The notes beneath the pieces were generated by a model. That model was not told the origin of the DNA, made no database searches, and saw nothing but the letters and a program-made list of their open reading frames with translations. From NCBI GenBank assembly GCA_963995505.1, contig OZ023192.1, positions 15,793,001 to 15,857,000 on the forward strand: 64,000 nucleotides of DNA. The letters run 5' to 3'. Numbering within the stretch: the first letter of the stretch is position 1; each line of letters begins with the position of its first letter. The stretch is from Hypericum androsaemum. Its lineage: Eukaryota; Streptophyta; Magnoliopsida; Malpighiales; Hypericaceae. Both the position numbers and the translations under genes were made by a program. Of the stretch, positions 11,960 through 21,990 are shown one piece after another.

Positions 11960-12315
11960 TGTCACGAGCTGACCTGTCACTTGTTTGTTATTGCTTTCCC
12001 TAAAGGTCGCAAGCACATAGGCATGTCCACCATCATAGGAAGTAGTTATTTTCCTTTCCCTAAGTGGCACCTTTGTAGGAGTTAGCTGGGTCAAGGTTGT
12101 TAGTGGCTAAGTGGCTAGTAGTGGGTTGTTATGTTGCTTTCAGTCGCTATAAATATGTAAGCTGTTATGGGGATTAGGATGCTATGAATATATTATTCCC
12201 TTATCTTTTTGCCCGTTCTCCTCTCTGGCTCTCCCCCCTATCTCTTTTCTTCGTTCTCCCTCTCTTTTCTACTTCTCTCCCACCAAATTCTCCTTTTACC
12301 AACAGCAACATTACA
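11960..12315 (+). repeat. 3' LTR of gypsy-1
   Basis: 356 bp, partner of 6989-7349 with small indels. It is preceded by a purine-rich tract (caaggggtgccgga) at about 11946-11959. Confidence 0.93.
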
Positions 12316-12320
12316 GTTAT

Positions 12321-12884
12321 AAGAAGGAAGGATAATTTCTAATCGGAAGAATTAGGGTTTCCATTGTTTGGTTTGATTTTATTTTTTGGGACGTTAATAA
12401 AGATGGAGAGCACGCGGAGGCCATGGTTCTCGATAGACCTCCCATCCCTAACGGTCGTCCTTTCGTGAACAGGCCCGGTGGGCTGTCCGAAGCATACCAA
12501 TCACTAATCTGACGGTCAGAAAATCCTTCGCACTTAATTGCTTCTCTCCGGATATGTGCTTATTTTTCTTTCTTCATTGATACATGCTGTTAATTTATTT
12601 TTAATAAGCAGTTAACTCACTGAGTTAAGAATATGTGACCACGATATCGAAAGAACCAACCGTGAACTTGGCTAAAATATGCGGAAGAAATCATTGCTTG
12701 GAAGTGGATCTTCAGTGGAGGGGAGGGGAGAGAAAATATTTTTTGTTTTTTAATTATTTTTTGACAAGGGGATATTTGGTCCTTGCTGATGTAATTTCGC
12801 GGGAGTCATTTTTCATTATCGGAGTTAAAGACCTCGGAATTGAGAATTCAATTTTCCTAGATTTGGAGGACGAAAAGAAGAATT
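12321..12884. other. Unassigned sequence
   Basis: Short open frames only. A GC-richer patch near 12400-12520 looks exonic in composition but gives no recognisable protein. Confidence 0.4.
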
Positions 12885-14240
12885 TTAAAGGAGAAATTAT
12901 TTTCTAATCTATCAGATTTGCTTAAATATATTCAAAAATCTCATATGTTGGCAAAATACGCATCGACGTTCTTCTAGTTTGCTTTTATTATACTTTCGAG
13001 TCCTTGGCACATGTTAGCAGCTCTTTTTTTCATTTTTGTCAATAAAATGACTAAAATACCCTTATGACAAAAAATTGATGATGTCATCTCTTCTTCTACC
13101 TCAAAACTCAGACCAAGTCGATGATACAATTACACATAACAAGGATCAAAACCAGATACCAAAAAAACACCTCCAGATGTTTTTAACCTCACAAAACCAG
13201 AATTCACATCGAATCAGCCAAATAGAAGAAAACCCACATCAAAATTGATCCAAGTATACTCTCTATCAACCCTAAACCCAATCAATCAATTAGAACCCAA
13301 TTTTATCCAATTAGAACCCCGGAAGACAAAACATGTACAATTAAGAAAGCACTTCCAGACGACGACGGCTCCCTCCTCTCATGGCCCCTCCCCGACCACT
13401 ACCAGGCCTCCCCGATCGTCTCCTTCTCTCTGGCGGCGTCATTTTTTGAGGGGGTCGAGGAGTTGGGGTCGAGGTCTTCGCCTTCTGTCGTCGTCATTGT
13501 CGTCTTCCTCGCCTACTATCGGGATTTGTAAATAGAGTGTTGAGTGCATGTCGTCATTTCGGAGGAGCGCGCGTGGGTGTTCGTCGGGATATACGACGAC
13601 TTCAACGGCCCCGACACGTCGGATTACCTCTCCTCTAATCTGTACAGCGTCGGGATATACGACGGCTTTAATGAACCCGACGGCGCCTGTCATGAGCTTC
13701 CGATGGGTTTTTGGATCTCCGGTCTTGACAGATGCCTGTCCTGAGGGATTTCGGGGATGGAGGAGACGAGATTGGAAGGTTTGAACGGCTGAGCTTGGTC
13801 GATTGGGTGAACGACGATTGGGTGAACAGAACCCAGAATCTAGATTTGGATTGTGCTTCAACCCAGATTTAATTGTGTGAACGGCGACGGCGATTGGGTC
13901 GAATTTAATTTTGCTTTAACCCGTTAGAAGTCATCTGTGAAAAAGCCAATTTGATCTCGATTTGGATTGTGCTTCAACCAAGAATCTTTTTTTTAGCAAT
14001 TTTGTACGGCTACGAGGTAGAAGGTAGAATGAGAGATGATGTAAGTAAATTTTTTATTTTTTATTTGAAGAATATTTTTGTCATTTCAATGACAAAAAAA
14101 AATTTATTGAGAAACCCGAAAGTATAATAAAAGTAAACTAGAGAGACGTCAGCGTGTATTTTACAAACACAGAGAACTTTTGAGTATATTTAAACAAACT
14201 CGAGGCACTATAGAGTTATTTTCTCTTTTAAAATAATAAG
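12885..14240. mobile_element. Pack-MULE-like TIR element carrying host gene sequence
   Basis: Diverged inverted repeats of about 180-200 bp lie at roughly 12885-13095 and 14030-14240. Both arms share tagtttRcttttattatact and a tgacaaaaat-type block. Between them is GC-rich, exon-like DNA (about 13360-13870) very unlike the AT-rich arms. No transposase is present. I could not settle the target duplication, so the ends are good to about 10 bp. The make-up fits a Mutator-like element that captured host exons. Confidence 0.7.
13544..13690 (+). pseudogene. PP2C phosphatase fragment (POLTERGEIST/clade-D-like), internally duplicated
   Basis: The frame from 13544 reads [20 protein letters not shown], then [12 protein letters not shown]. 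This matches the plant PP2C N-terminal catalytic block, where the consensus GIYDGFNGPDAPDYL carries the first metal-binding aspartates. A second partial copy, [13 protein letters not shown], follows directly, so the segment is tandemly duplicated. No other PP2C motif follows and the frame ends at 13744. The fragment cannot form an enzyme. It is best read as a captured piece of a host phosphatase gene. Confidence 0.72.
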
Positions 14241-15710
14241 AGCCCTACTAGTGATTTCGTCAAAACCCAAAAATTTGAGGATAGTTCGCTCAAAAAACAC
14301 CTTATGGTTCGAAGATACAGTAAAAACAGAATCAAATATGATATTTGGATTCGTCCTAACTTGCAATTTTTTCACACATTTAGGAATCCAAACTAGGTGT
14401 TAAGCTTTTCCAGTTAATTTATAGTCAAATTTTTATATTAATTTAAAAGCTATGGGTATACAAGGTTGTTCCAATTATAAATCTCTAAATGTCATTTCGA
14501 ATAATATTTATTGAATCAAAATTTACACATATTTAGCCAATATTTCTATGAATTGAGAGATCATACAAGGACAAAACGTCACAAGATCAGTTTTGTTAAT
14601 ACCCATATCAATTATAATTTGCAAGAGTTGGATTAGTTTTCTTCGGTTCAGCAACATGACTAGCAGGATCCTGATAAAGTGAATAGGCCCCGCGCGTGTA
14701 ATGGAGTATATAGGATAATTTGGAAAATACGAATATTACAAATATTGATATAGATAAAAACTAAATCAAGTTATAGTGATAGAAAAGAAAATCACACGAA
14801 AAAATTTTCAACATCAAGTAATACATATATGCAAATACGGTAGTTTTTGAAAACCGATTCAGAATTCATAAAATTTTTGGTTCACTCAATCCGACCGGTC
14901 GGGCCACTGGTCAGACCAGAACTTCTATTTTATATTAATATAATTAAATACAGTTTAATAAATTTAATTTAACATAAAAAATAATAAAGTACCAAATAAG
15001 TTCAAATACTTAGTTTAGAAGAACAAGAAAATGACTATACAAATTTTCGTGTTCGATATATTAGTCCAATTCGTTAACATAATATCGATAATTGTTAAAA
15101 AAATAAGTTTGTTGTGACTAAAAAGTGATATTTTCTTTCTATCTGACAAGACAAACAAACATGAAGGAGGGGTTCTTTCATTGCATTGATAGAAGACCCT
15201 TAAAGCTGCCATTAAAGCTCGTAGTGAAGATTCCTCGGATGGCTTAAAATATGCCATTGAAATTCTCGGTCAAGATCCTGGGATATCGTTAAAGCTGCCG
15301 TTAAAGCTGTTACACACTCCAAGCGTGGAAGTTGAGATTTTGTTTCTAAATTAAATCAGATAAAATTGAAAAAATAAATACTACTTTTTTTTATCCGGGC
15401 GAACCGGATCACCCAATAGCACCTGACCAGATGGTCCAACCAAATTTTAGCTAGTCGAATCATATTCTGTGTTTTAGGCAAAAATCCAATCGGGATTGGT
15501 CTCAGATAGCAGTCCGACCGATTCGATCGTAGGTTTTTTAAACATTGGTTTTTTTGAAAATAAATTATGCACCATGACAATATTAGGGTTTGAACCCTAC
15601 ACTTCCTAAATTATGCACATACCGTAGTGTAAATACGATGTTTACGGATCGCAAAATAAAGATATTAATTAATGTGTCTACAATTAAGTTAATTAATTTA
15701 GCATACGTAA
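14241..15710. other. AT-rich intergenic sequence, no gene
   Basis: No coding region recognised. Patches rich in ccgaccggtcgg-type words near 14891-14925 and 15395-15545 suggest an old unidentified transposon but show no clear ends. Confidence 0.45.
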
Positions 15711-15960
15711 TAGGAATAAAGGTCAAATATGCCTATCTACTTGCTCAAAAGATTCACATAAGTCCCTGTATTTAAAAGTATTTCACATAAATCTCTATAC
15801 TTCTCTAAATGGGTCAAATAACACTGCGAGAGCATATTTTCAGTCACCGGTGACACATCGCCAACTGACGTGACATCATTGTCATCTTAAAAATATCACA
15901 TGATCTTTAAATTATTTAAAAATTAAAAAAAATACAAAATTCTTTCATCCCATCATTTTA
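15711..15960. repeat. Left TIR of the outer element
   Basis: Inverted copy of 40178-40425, diverged (roughly three-quarters identical by eye). Confidence 0.78.
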
Positions 15961-15979
15961 GGAATGGTTAGATTTGTTC

Positions 15980-16090
15980 AAAAAGGGCAAGCTTCACTCC
16001 ATCGTCTACGTGGATAATACCCTGTTCGATTGGCACTGCAAGTCCAGAGGACGGCCACGTCCTATTCGACGAAATTCCCCAGAGAAATGT
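15980..16090 (+). pseudogene. PPR gene fragment, piece 1
   Basis: The translation gives HSIVYVDNTLFDWHCKS, then after a frame change VLFDEIPQRNV. These are typical of plant PLS-type pentatricopeptide repeats (consensus V-N-L-x2-M-Y-x-K-C-G and L-F-D-E-M-P-x-R-N-V). The piece stops exactly at the MULE-A target duplication and continues in piece 2 at 26114. PPR proteins bind organellar RNA; this fragment is non-functional. Confidence 0.7.
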
Positions 16091-16425
16091 GGGTTTTTTT
16101 TCTGAATGGTGTTACTATTCACCCTTTTTTGTGAAAAAAGCGTCCGAAATGAAAGTATTGCGGGGACGGTGTCCACGTGGCACGGACGCCGGAAAAAGTC
16201 AGATCTTGGACCAAGATCCGACTTTTTTTGTCGGATGACCAAGATCCGACTTTTTTAGTCGGATGTGACCAAGATCCGACCGTTTTTCTCGGATCTTGGT
16301 CGATAGGCCATATCCGAAATCTGAAAAGGAGATTTCGGATATGACCAAGATCCGACATTTTTTGTCGAATTTATCATATTGGTCCAAGATCCGACTTTTT
16401 TGGTCGGATCTTGGTCGTCATATCG
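16091..16425. repeat. Left TIR of MULE-A with internal palindromes
   Basis: After the terminal ~110 bp, the arm holds at least four copies of a palindromic unit of the form aagatccgact-T(n)-gtcggatctt (about 16196-16410). These could be transposase-binding or hairpin sites. A TATA-like word (ctatataat) follows at 16428-16436 and suggests the transposase promoter. Confidence 0.88.
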
Positions 16426-16427
16426 CC

Positions 16428-16436
16428 TATATAATG
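16428..16436 (+). promoter_or_regulatory. Putative TATA box for the MULE-A transposase transcript
   Basis: The word ctatataat sits just inside the left TIR. A plausible 5' UTR exon with donor ccag/gtaaat follows at about 16511-16513. Confidence 0.5.
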
Positions 16437-16540
16437 GATACCTCGCAGAAGCCTTTTGTCATCCATACGAAGACGTCCTGCGTACCACCATAGAAGACCC
16501 TGCCCAAAACCAGGTAAATTAATTTACTTTAATATTTTGG

Positions 16541-16771
16541 TATATATGTAGAGTTTGTTCATTGATTAAAAATAATTAGTATATTTTAGCTTTGAAATTA
16601 TTAATTGTTTCTATTTTTTGAGTGTGATATCTGATTGTTTAAAATTTTGTGGGTGTATATATGTAGAGTTTGTTCATTAATTAAAAATAATTAGTATATG
16701 TTAGCTTTTGAAATTATTAATTCCTTATATTTTTTGAGTGTGATATCTGATTGTTTAAAATTTTGTGGGTG
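16541..16771 (+). repeat. 115-bp tandem duplication in the 5' leader/intron of the transposase gene
   Basis: Two adjacent copies (16541-16655 and 16656-16771) start tatatatgtagagtttgttc and differ at a few positions. They lie between the probable 5' UTR exon and the transposase ATG. Confidence 0.85.
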
Positions 16772-16785
16772 TGCGAATTTTATAA

Positions 16786-16887
16786 ACTGACCAACCCCAA
16801 TGGCCAGACCGGTTTAATGAGTCGAAATGGTCGGACCGGCCGGACCAGTCGGACCGGTCGGGTCAGTCGGGTCGGTCGGACCGGTCA
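16786..16887. repeat. CCGGTCGGAC-type short repeats (left subterminal)
   Basis: A cluster of ggtcggaccgg / ggtcgggtcag words. A matching cluster lies near the other end of MULE-A at 24977-25170. Confidence 0.8.
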
Positions 16888-17104
16888 GATTGTGAATTTT
16901 TTCTTGGTAAATTCCGGATGGTCAAGTACAAAAAGTGACCACCCTGCCAGTCCGATTAAATTTCATCTGGTTCTTAAGGTGGTCTCGGACCAAAAAATTG
17001 ATGAAGAAGAATGTATGTTTATATGATATTTTCGTTAATATAAATTATGTTTTGTGTTGCTAATATAGAATTGCATACTGTTTTCTTTTGTTGTAGTATT
17101 CATA

Positions 17105-19780
17105 ATGGCTAACCGGGTTATAAGAATAAAGTTGAAATACGATGGAGTAATTTTCAACAACAATGAAACCGGTTTTGATTACCAAGGTGGTAGGAAAGAG
17201 AAGTTGAAGTTTCATGCAGCATTTGTTAGATACAATATCTTGCGGAAAAAAGTTAACGAAAAGATCCCAATAGGTCCAAATGAAGAATTTGGGCCATTGA
17301 TATTTAGATGTCCATTTGGAAGAGGACAATTTGGTCCAATGTTTATTAACGACGATGAAGATGTTAGGATAATGCTGGAGACCATGATTAACTTCTTTGG
17401 ACCAATGGTGAAGGAGATTAAGCTTACAATCATTGTGGAAAAGAGGGTTAATAATTACAACCTGTTTGTCGTTGAAGCTGGTACGTCAACGGGGATGGAT
17501 GTTGCTCATGAACCAATATTTGATTGGTTTGAAAATGATCCTAGAGAGACGGGTCCATATGCCACATACAATTTTGATCATGAAGACGAAGCAGAAGAAG
17601 TAGAAGACGAAGACGAAGCAGAAGAAGACGAAAATGAAGCAGAAGAAGACGAAGATGAAGAAGAAGTAGTAGAAGAAGAGGAACAACAATACCGAGAACA
17701 ATAATACGGTGAACTCGCTCTAACTGATCCCGGTGAACAATCATCGATGACTGTTTATGGTGAAGAATGGGATTGCGACCGAGCAATAGATGGAAGTTGT
17801 TCTGGTTTGTTGAAAGAGGGTACGATTTGGAAGAGCAAATTTGATGCAAAGAGGGAGATCGAGGCGTTCGTAATGAACGATGGGCGTGAGTTTGTCCGAA
17901 AAGAAACAAGGCCAGAAACTTTTTCTGTGAAGTGTAAAAAATGGGAGACTGATGATTGCAAATGGGAGATCCGTGTCTCACAGGAAAGAAGGGGCACACT
18001 TTTCAGTCCATGGAAAATCATGAAACACACCTATCCACATACCTGTGGTCGCCTACGAAAGTCGCAGGATCATAAACAACTCACTTCTGCTTTCATTGCA
18101 CAAATTATTAAGAAACGAGTAGAGGAGCAACCAGAAATTCGTGTGGCCACTTTAAGGTCAGAGATCCACGACCATATGAAGTTTAGACCCTCGTATACGA
18201 AGACTTGGTGGGCAAAAGAGAAGGCGTTTCAAGATTTATGGCGGGATTGGCAAGAATCTTACAATCGCCTTCCGCAATGGTTTGCAGCATGCAAGGCAAA
18301 TAATCCTGGAACTGTTGTTGAATGGGAATATTATCACACCCTCCCTGGTTACGTGGAAGCACTAATTCCTGGAACAAAGATCTTTAAGCGAGTTTTTTGG
18401 AGCTTCAAGCCTTGCATTGAAGCTTTCAAACATTGCATGCCTGTCTTGGAGATTGATGGAACGTTCTTGTATGGAAAATACAAGCATGTCCTCCTGATCG
18501 CCACTGCAATTGATGGTAATAATGCTATAATTCCAATAGCATTTGCTCTGGTAGAGGGTGAGAACACGGATAGTTGGCCGTGGTTCATGAAACAAGTCCG
18601 GAAGCACGTCACGCCTGGCCGACATGGAATATGTGTTATTTCTGATCGACATGCTGGCATATTAAAGGCAATGAATACGGAGTATGGTTGGGGAGAAGAC
18701 AGTGATACCGCCCATCGATATTGTCTTCGACACGTAGCAAGCAATCTTAACAAACACTTCAAAAACGACGCCATGAGGAATGTCATGAAGATTGCAGGTG
18801 ACATGCACAAATGTTTTGTAGTCTAAAACTATTTTACAAGTTGTTACTCCACATTTAATATTTTTACTATGTTGGTTGTAGGAATGCAAGCTCAACTGTG
18901 GAAGTTGGAAGCTAACATGCGAGAAATATGGAATGTCGACCAGGAGGTCTTCAACTGGATGTATGAACAGGAATTGCCCAAGTGGAGCTTAGCGTGGGAT
19001 GGCGGACGCCGATATGGTAACAAGACGACGAATTTTGCCGAGTGCGTAAATATGATCTTCAAAAAAGTTCGTCGTTTACCGGTGACGGCCTTGGTGGCAG
19101 AGACATTTAACAAGCTAACCGAATATTTTGAAGAGAGATCAACTAAGTGTATGAAAGAGAGCTGTACTGGCAAAATATTGATGTCACAGAGGCTCCTAAA
19201 CAGGTTGGAGCGGTGGGAGGGAAAGGCCAATGGACATAGAGTGCGAGTTTCTGACAGTACAGTTGGATCGTACGAAGTTCGCACTGGGTACGATATGAGA
19301 AGACAAAAGGGGGACAGAAAGCATTCAGTTAATCTTTCCACAGGATTTTGTGGCTGCGGCAAATTCCAGGCTTACCACTATCCGTGCTCACATGTGATGG
19401 CGTGTTGTACTGAACTTGGCATCGATTACAAGATATTTGTGGATAAGTATTATCGCCTGGAAACCACACAAGCTTGCTACCAACTGAAGTTTGTTCCTCT
19501 GGGCAATCCTAAATATTGGCCGTATCCTGAAGATCCTACGGTTGTAAGGCTCATTCCAGATGAAAGATTAGCGAGGGGTAGAGGACAGCCACGAAAGCGC
19601 ATACATAATGAAATGGATACAGTGCCTTTCGTCCGCTGTACGCTCTGTAAAACAAGGGGTCACACAAAAGCCAATTGTACTAATATAAGAGCAGTTGCGG
19701 TGGCAAGAGCGGCTAAAGCAGCTAAAGCGGCAGCTGTATCCGTAGGGGCAAGTACGAGTAGACGCCGTCGTGGACGTTGA
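17105..19780 (+). pseudogene. MURA-type (MuDR/MULE) transposase, two coding exons, one nonsense codon
   Basis: The protein cuts and joins MULE ends. Coding exons are 17105-18797 and 18882-19780, joined by an 84-nt intron (donor cag/gtgaca, acceptor ttgtag). They total 864 codons in one frame, interrupted only by TAA at 17702-17704. The N-terminal ~200 residues end in a strongly acidic E/D tract. A MuDR-type region follows (FDAKREIEAFVMNDGREFV). Then the MULE/DDE core with LEIDGTFLYGKYKHVLLIAT and CVISDRHAGILKAM, both carrying catalytic Asp. A SWIM zinc finger (CGCGKFQAYHYPCSH) and a zinc knuckle (CTLCKTRGHTKANC) close the protein, followed by an Ala/Arg-rich basic tail. The stop fits a single CAA-to-TAA change. 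A downstream ATG at 17747 could still give a product with the full catalytic core. Confidence 0.93.
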
Positions 19781-19958
19781 ATTGTAATTAATTTTGAACT
19801 GAAAGGATTGTACTTTGTAATATTTTGTGAAACTCTATGTGGGTTGTGTTGAGTTTCTTTGTAACAGTCTGAAGTTTAAGTTACTATATCTTAGCAGAAT
19901 AATGATGCATTACACATTTTATGTAAATATTTATTGTCATAATTGTTCAGGTGTGCCA

Positions 19959-21692
19959 ATGAGGAGAAGTGGCAAAGAGCCAATCGCACATGATGACGAA
20001 GAGCCGGAGCATCCTCAAATTGATTGGAATGCTCTATGTGGTTCTAAGTTTGGGTATATTTTCAAACGATTACAGAGGTCATCCAACGATAGATCAGAAG
20101 TCCCTCCTCAGAAACCTACCAAAAGCAACTGTTATTACAAGCTTGTCAAGCGAGATCCAGAACCGTGGAGTAGAGCCATGGACTTTCTGACAGTTGAAGG
20201 TATTCCGTATTTCTATATTGGATCACATAATATTTTTATTAAATTTTAATTTATTTTACAGGGATGATGATAGGAACCTGTTTTAAAGGGACAAGTATTC
20301 AGAGCTTCAAAAATACCTATAGTGGTACTACAGTTATGTCGGTAAGAAATTTTACATTATCCTTTAATTTGAGTTAGCATCATAGTCAATTTTATAACAA
20401 GTATTTTGTATTTGCTTGTAGATGGTTGTAGAGGTGACCCATTTTCAGCGTGTCGAAATTGGCGCACTTGCGACATTAAAGGTACAATTAAAAGAATTTT
20501 ATTTATTCTTACATATTTATGTTATGTGAGAAAATTTTTAAACTTTTAATATATTACAGGATTCTACAGGCAGTATTACTAGTACCATAATTGACTCTAC
20601 CGGTCTTGTTGAAGCTGGATGTGTGTTGTATCTTAAAAATGTGAGCATATCCTTTTTTTTCTCAATAGTCCCAGATAGTTGTTTACTGATTTTCTGGTTC
20701 TTCAACAGGTAAAAGTTGACTCGTCCCCATACCCGAACAACAAATTATTTAGCATTACTGATGAGAACGTGGTCAAAGTGTTCAAGAAAAATGGAGAATC
20801 TGATGAAGATTCCCAAGAACAAACTCGTCCAGCACCATCCTATGATGGTCGTCAACCTTATCCTCCAGCACCATATCCTGAGGGACGTGGTGCCGATTTG
20901 AAGGCACTATATGGCTCAGAGGCCTTTGAGTGGCTCAAAGAACAAAAGAGGTTAGAGCTGCATAAAAAGGAAGCTGAAGCTAAATCAGCCCTTCGAAGGA
21001 AAGCCATACGAGCTGAAGCAGACCGCAAAGCCAATGACATTTTCAACAATGAACCATGGACAACAGCTATTGAATTTGTTCTATCTCACGGTATTACGAA
21101 AATACTTATACATACTTGTTACTTACATTTATGGAGTATCTAATTTTTAAATTTTTTAGGTTTGATGTATGGAGCTAACGTTGATGAAGTATCTATTGAG
21201 GATGTAAAAACAATCTCTGAAAGCATCACAATTCCACAGGTAACATTTGTACATATATGAAAATTTTGCAATTTGCAAGTAATGTTATTGTTAACTAAGA
21301 GACATGCAGATGGTTCTGTACGTGAAAAAGAAGAAACATGTATACGGCAATAGTTTCTGAGCAGTTTTTCAGGTATTATAATATAATATATTATTTATTT
21401 CTAAATCATATTTTTTAATTATCAAAGACTTCATATCTATAAATTTATGAAGGATCCTACTGGCGAAATCACAAGGAGTTTACAAGACATTGAGAGTACC
21501 TACTGTGATGGATGTGTGTTGCTAGTGAAAGATGTAAGCTTATATTATCATTACATCGTCGTCAGTAAATTATTTTAATATAATCATTGACCTAATTACG
21601 TATTTTTTGAACAGATTTATGTCTCGTATGAAGAAAATCGAATACATTTCAGTGTTGATCAGGAGAATGTTAAACGAGTTTTCAAGGAATAG
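19959..21692 (+). pseudogene. Two-module OB-fold protein resembling HROB C-terminal domain (DUF4539), nine exons, one nonsense codon
   Basis: Inferred coding exons: 19959-20199, 20262-20341, 20422-20481, 20560-20640, 20709-21090, 21160-21239, 21310-21372, 21453-21533, 21615-21692. They sum to 1146 nt (382 codons) with every junction in frame. The protein has two repeated modules. Each starts with an EPW-x2-A-[MI]-[DE]-F helix, followed by an OB-fold-like stretch: VEVTHFQRVEIGALATLKD and CVLYLKNVKVDSS in module 1, KDPTGEI-like DPTGEITRSLQDIEST and CVLLVKDIYVSYEE in module 2. This resembles DUF4539 of HROB, which recruits the MCM8-9 helicase in recombination repair. Intron sites and phases match between modules, so the gene arose by internal duplication. 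A TGA at 21358-21360 interrupts module 2. It lies 3' of and co-oriented with the transposase. Function in the element is unknown. Confidence 0.72.
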
Positions 21693-21990
21693 TGGCAAAT
21701 ATGTCCCTACCGGGAATTCTGATGAGAATTGTGACAACGTGTTGAGAAACATAAAGACATTTTTTTTATCTGTTATTTCAGATTGTTGTCATCCTATTTT
21801 AGTATTGCACTTCTTAGTTTTGTCATGTCGTATTTCCTTATACCGTACTTTGTTTAATATCTTGACGGCATACTTATCTAGAAAGGTATAACGTTTGAAA
21901 AGTTTCGAGAACTAAAACACAAATCATAAAAAAAGTGAAGTTAATACAGTCATAAAAGCATCCAACGAATGTCTAGTACAGAAGCATAAA

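Larger units (their letters stand above)
6989..12315 (+). mobile_element. Ty3/gypsy chromovirus (gypsy-1), complete but defective
   Basis: LTRs at 6989-7349 (361 bp) and 11960-12315 (356 bp) begin TGTCACGAGC and end TTACA. The 5-bp duplication gttat flanks both sides (6984-6988, 12316-12320). A Met-tRNA primer-binding site (tggtatcagagcc) lies at 7352-7364. The internal region has gag, protease, reverse transcriptase, RNase H, integrase and a C-terminal chromodomain in the gypsy order. Small size and short LTRs suggest a Reina-like lineage, which is tentative. Confidence 0.95.

Noticed and set aside
12635..12907. Possible 90-codon gene
   Set aside because: No start context, no homologous motif, and it runs into the Pack-MULE arm.
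14830..15545. Paired inverted repeats of a MITE around the ccgaccggtcgg patches
   Set aside because: The two patches share short words only; I could not align them well enough to define ends.
18349..19362. Minus-strand open frames of 90-156 codons opposite the transposase
   Set aside because: Antisense shadows of the conserved transposase codons.
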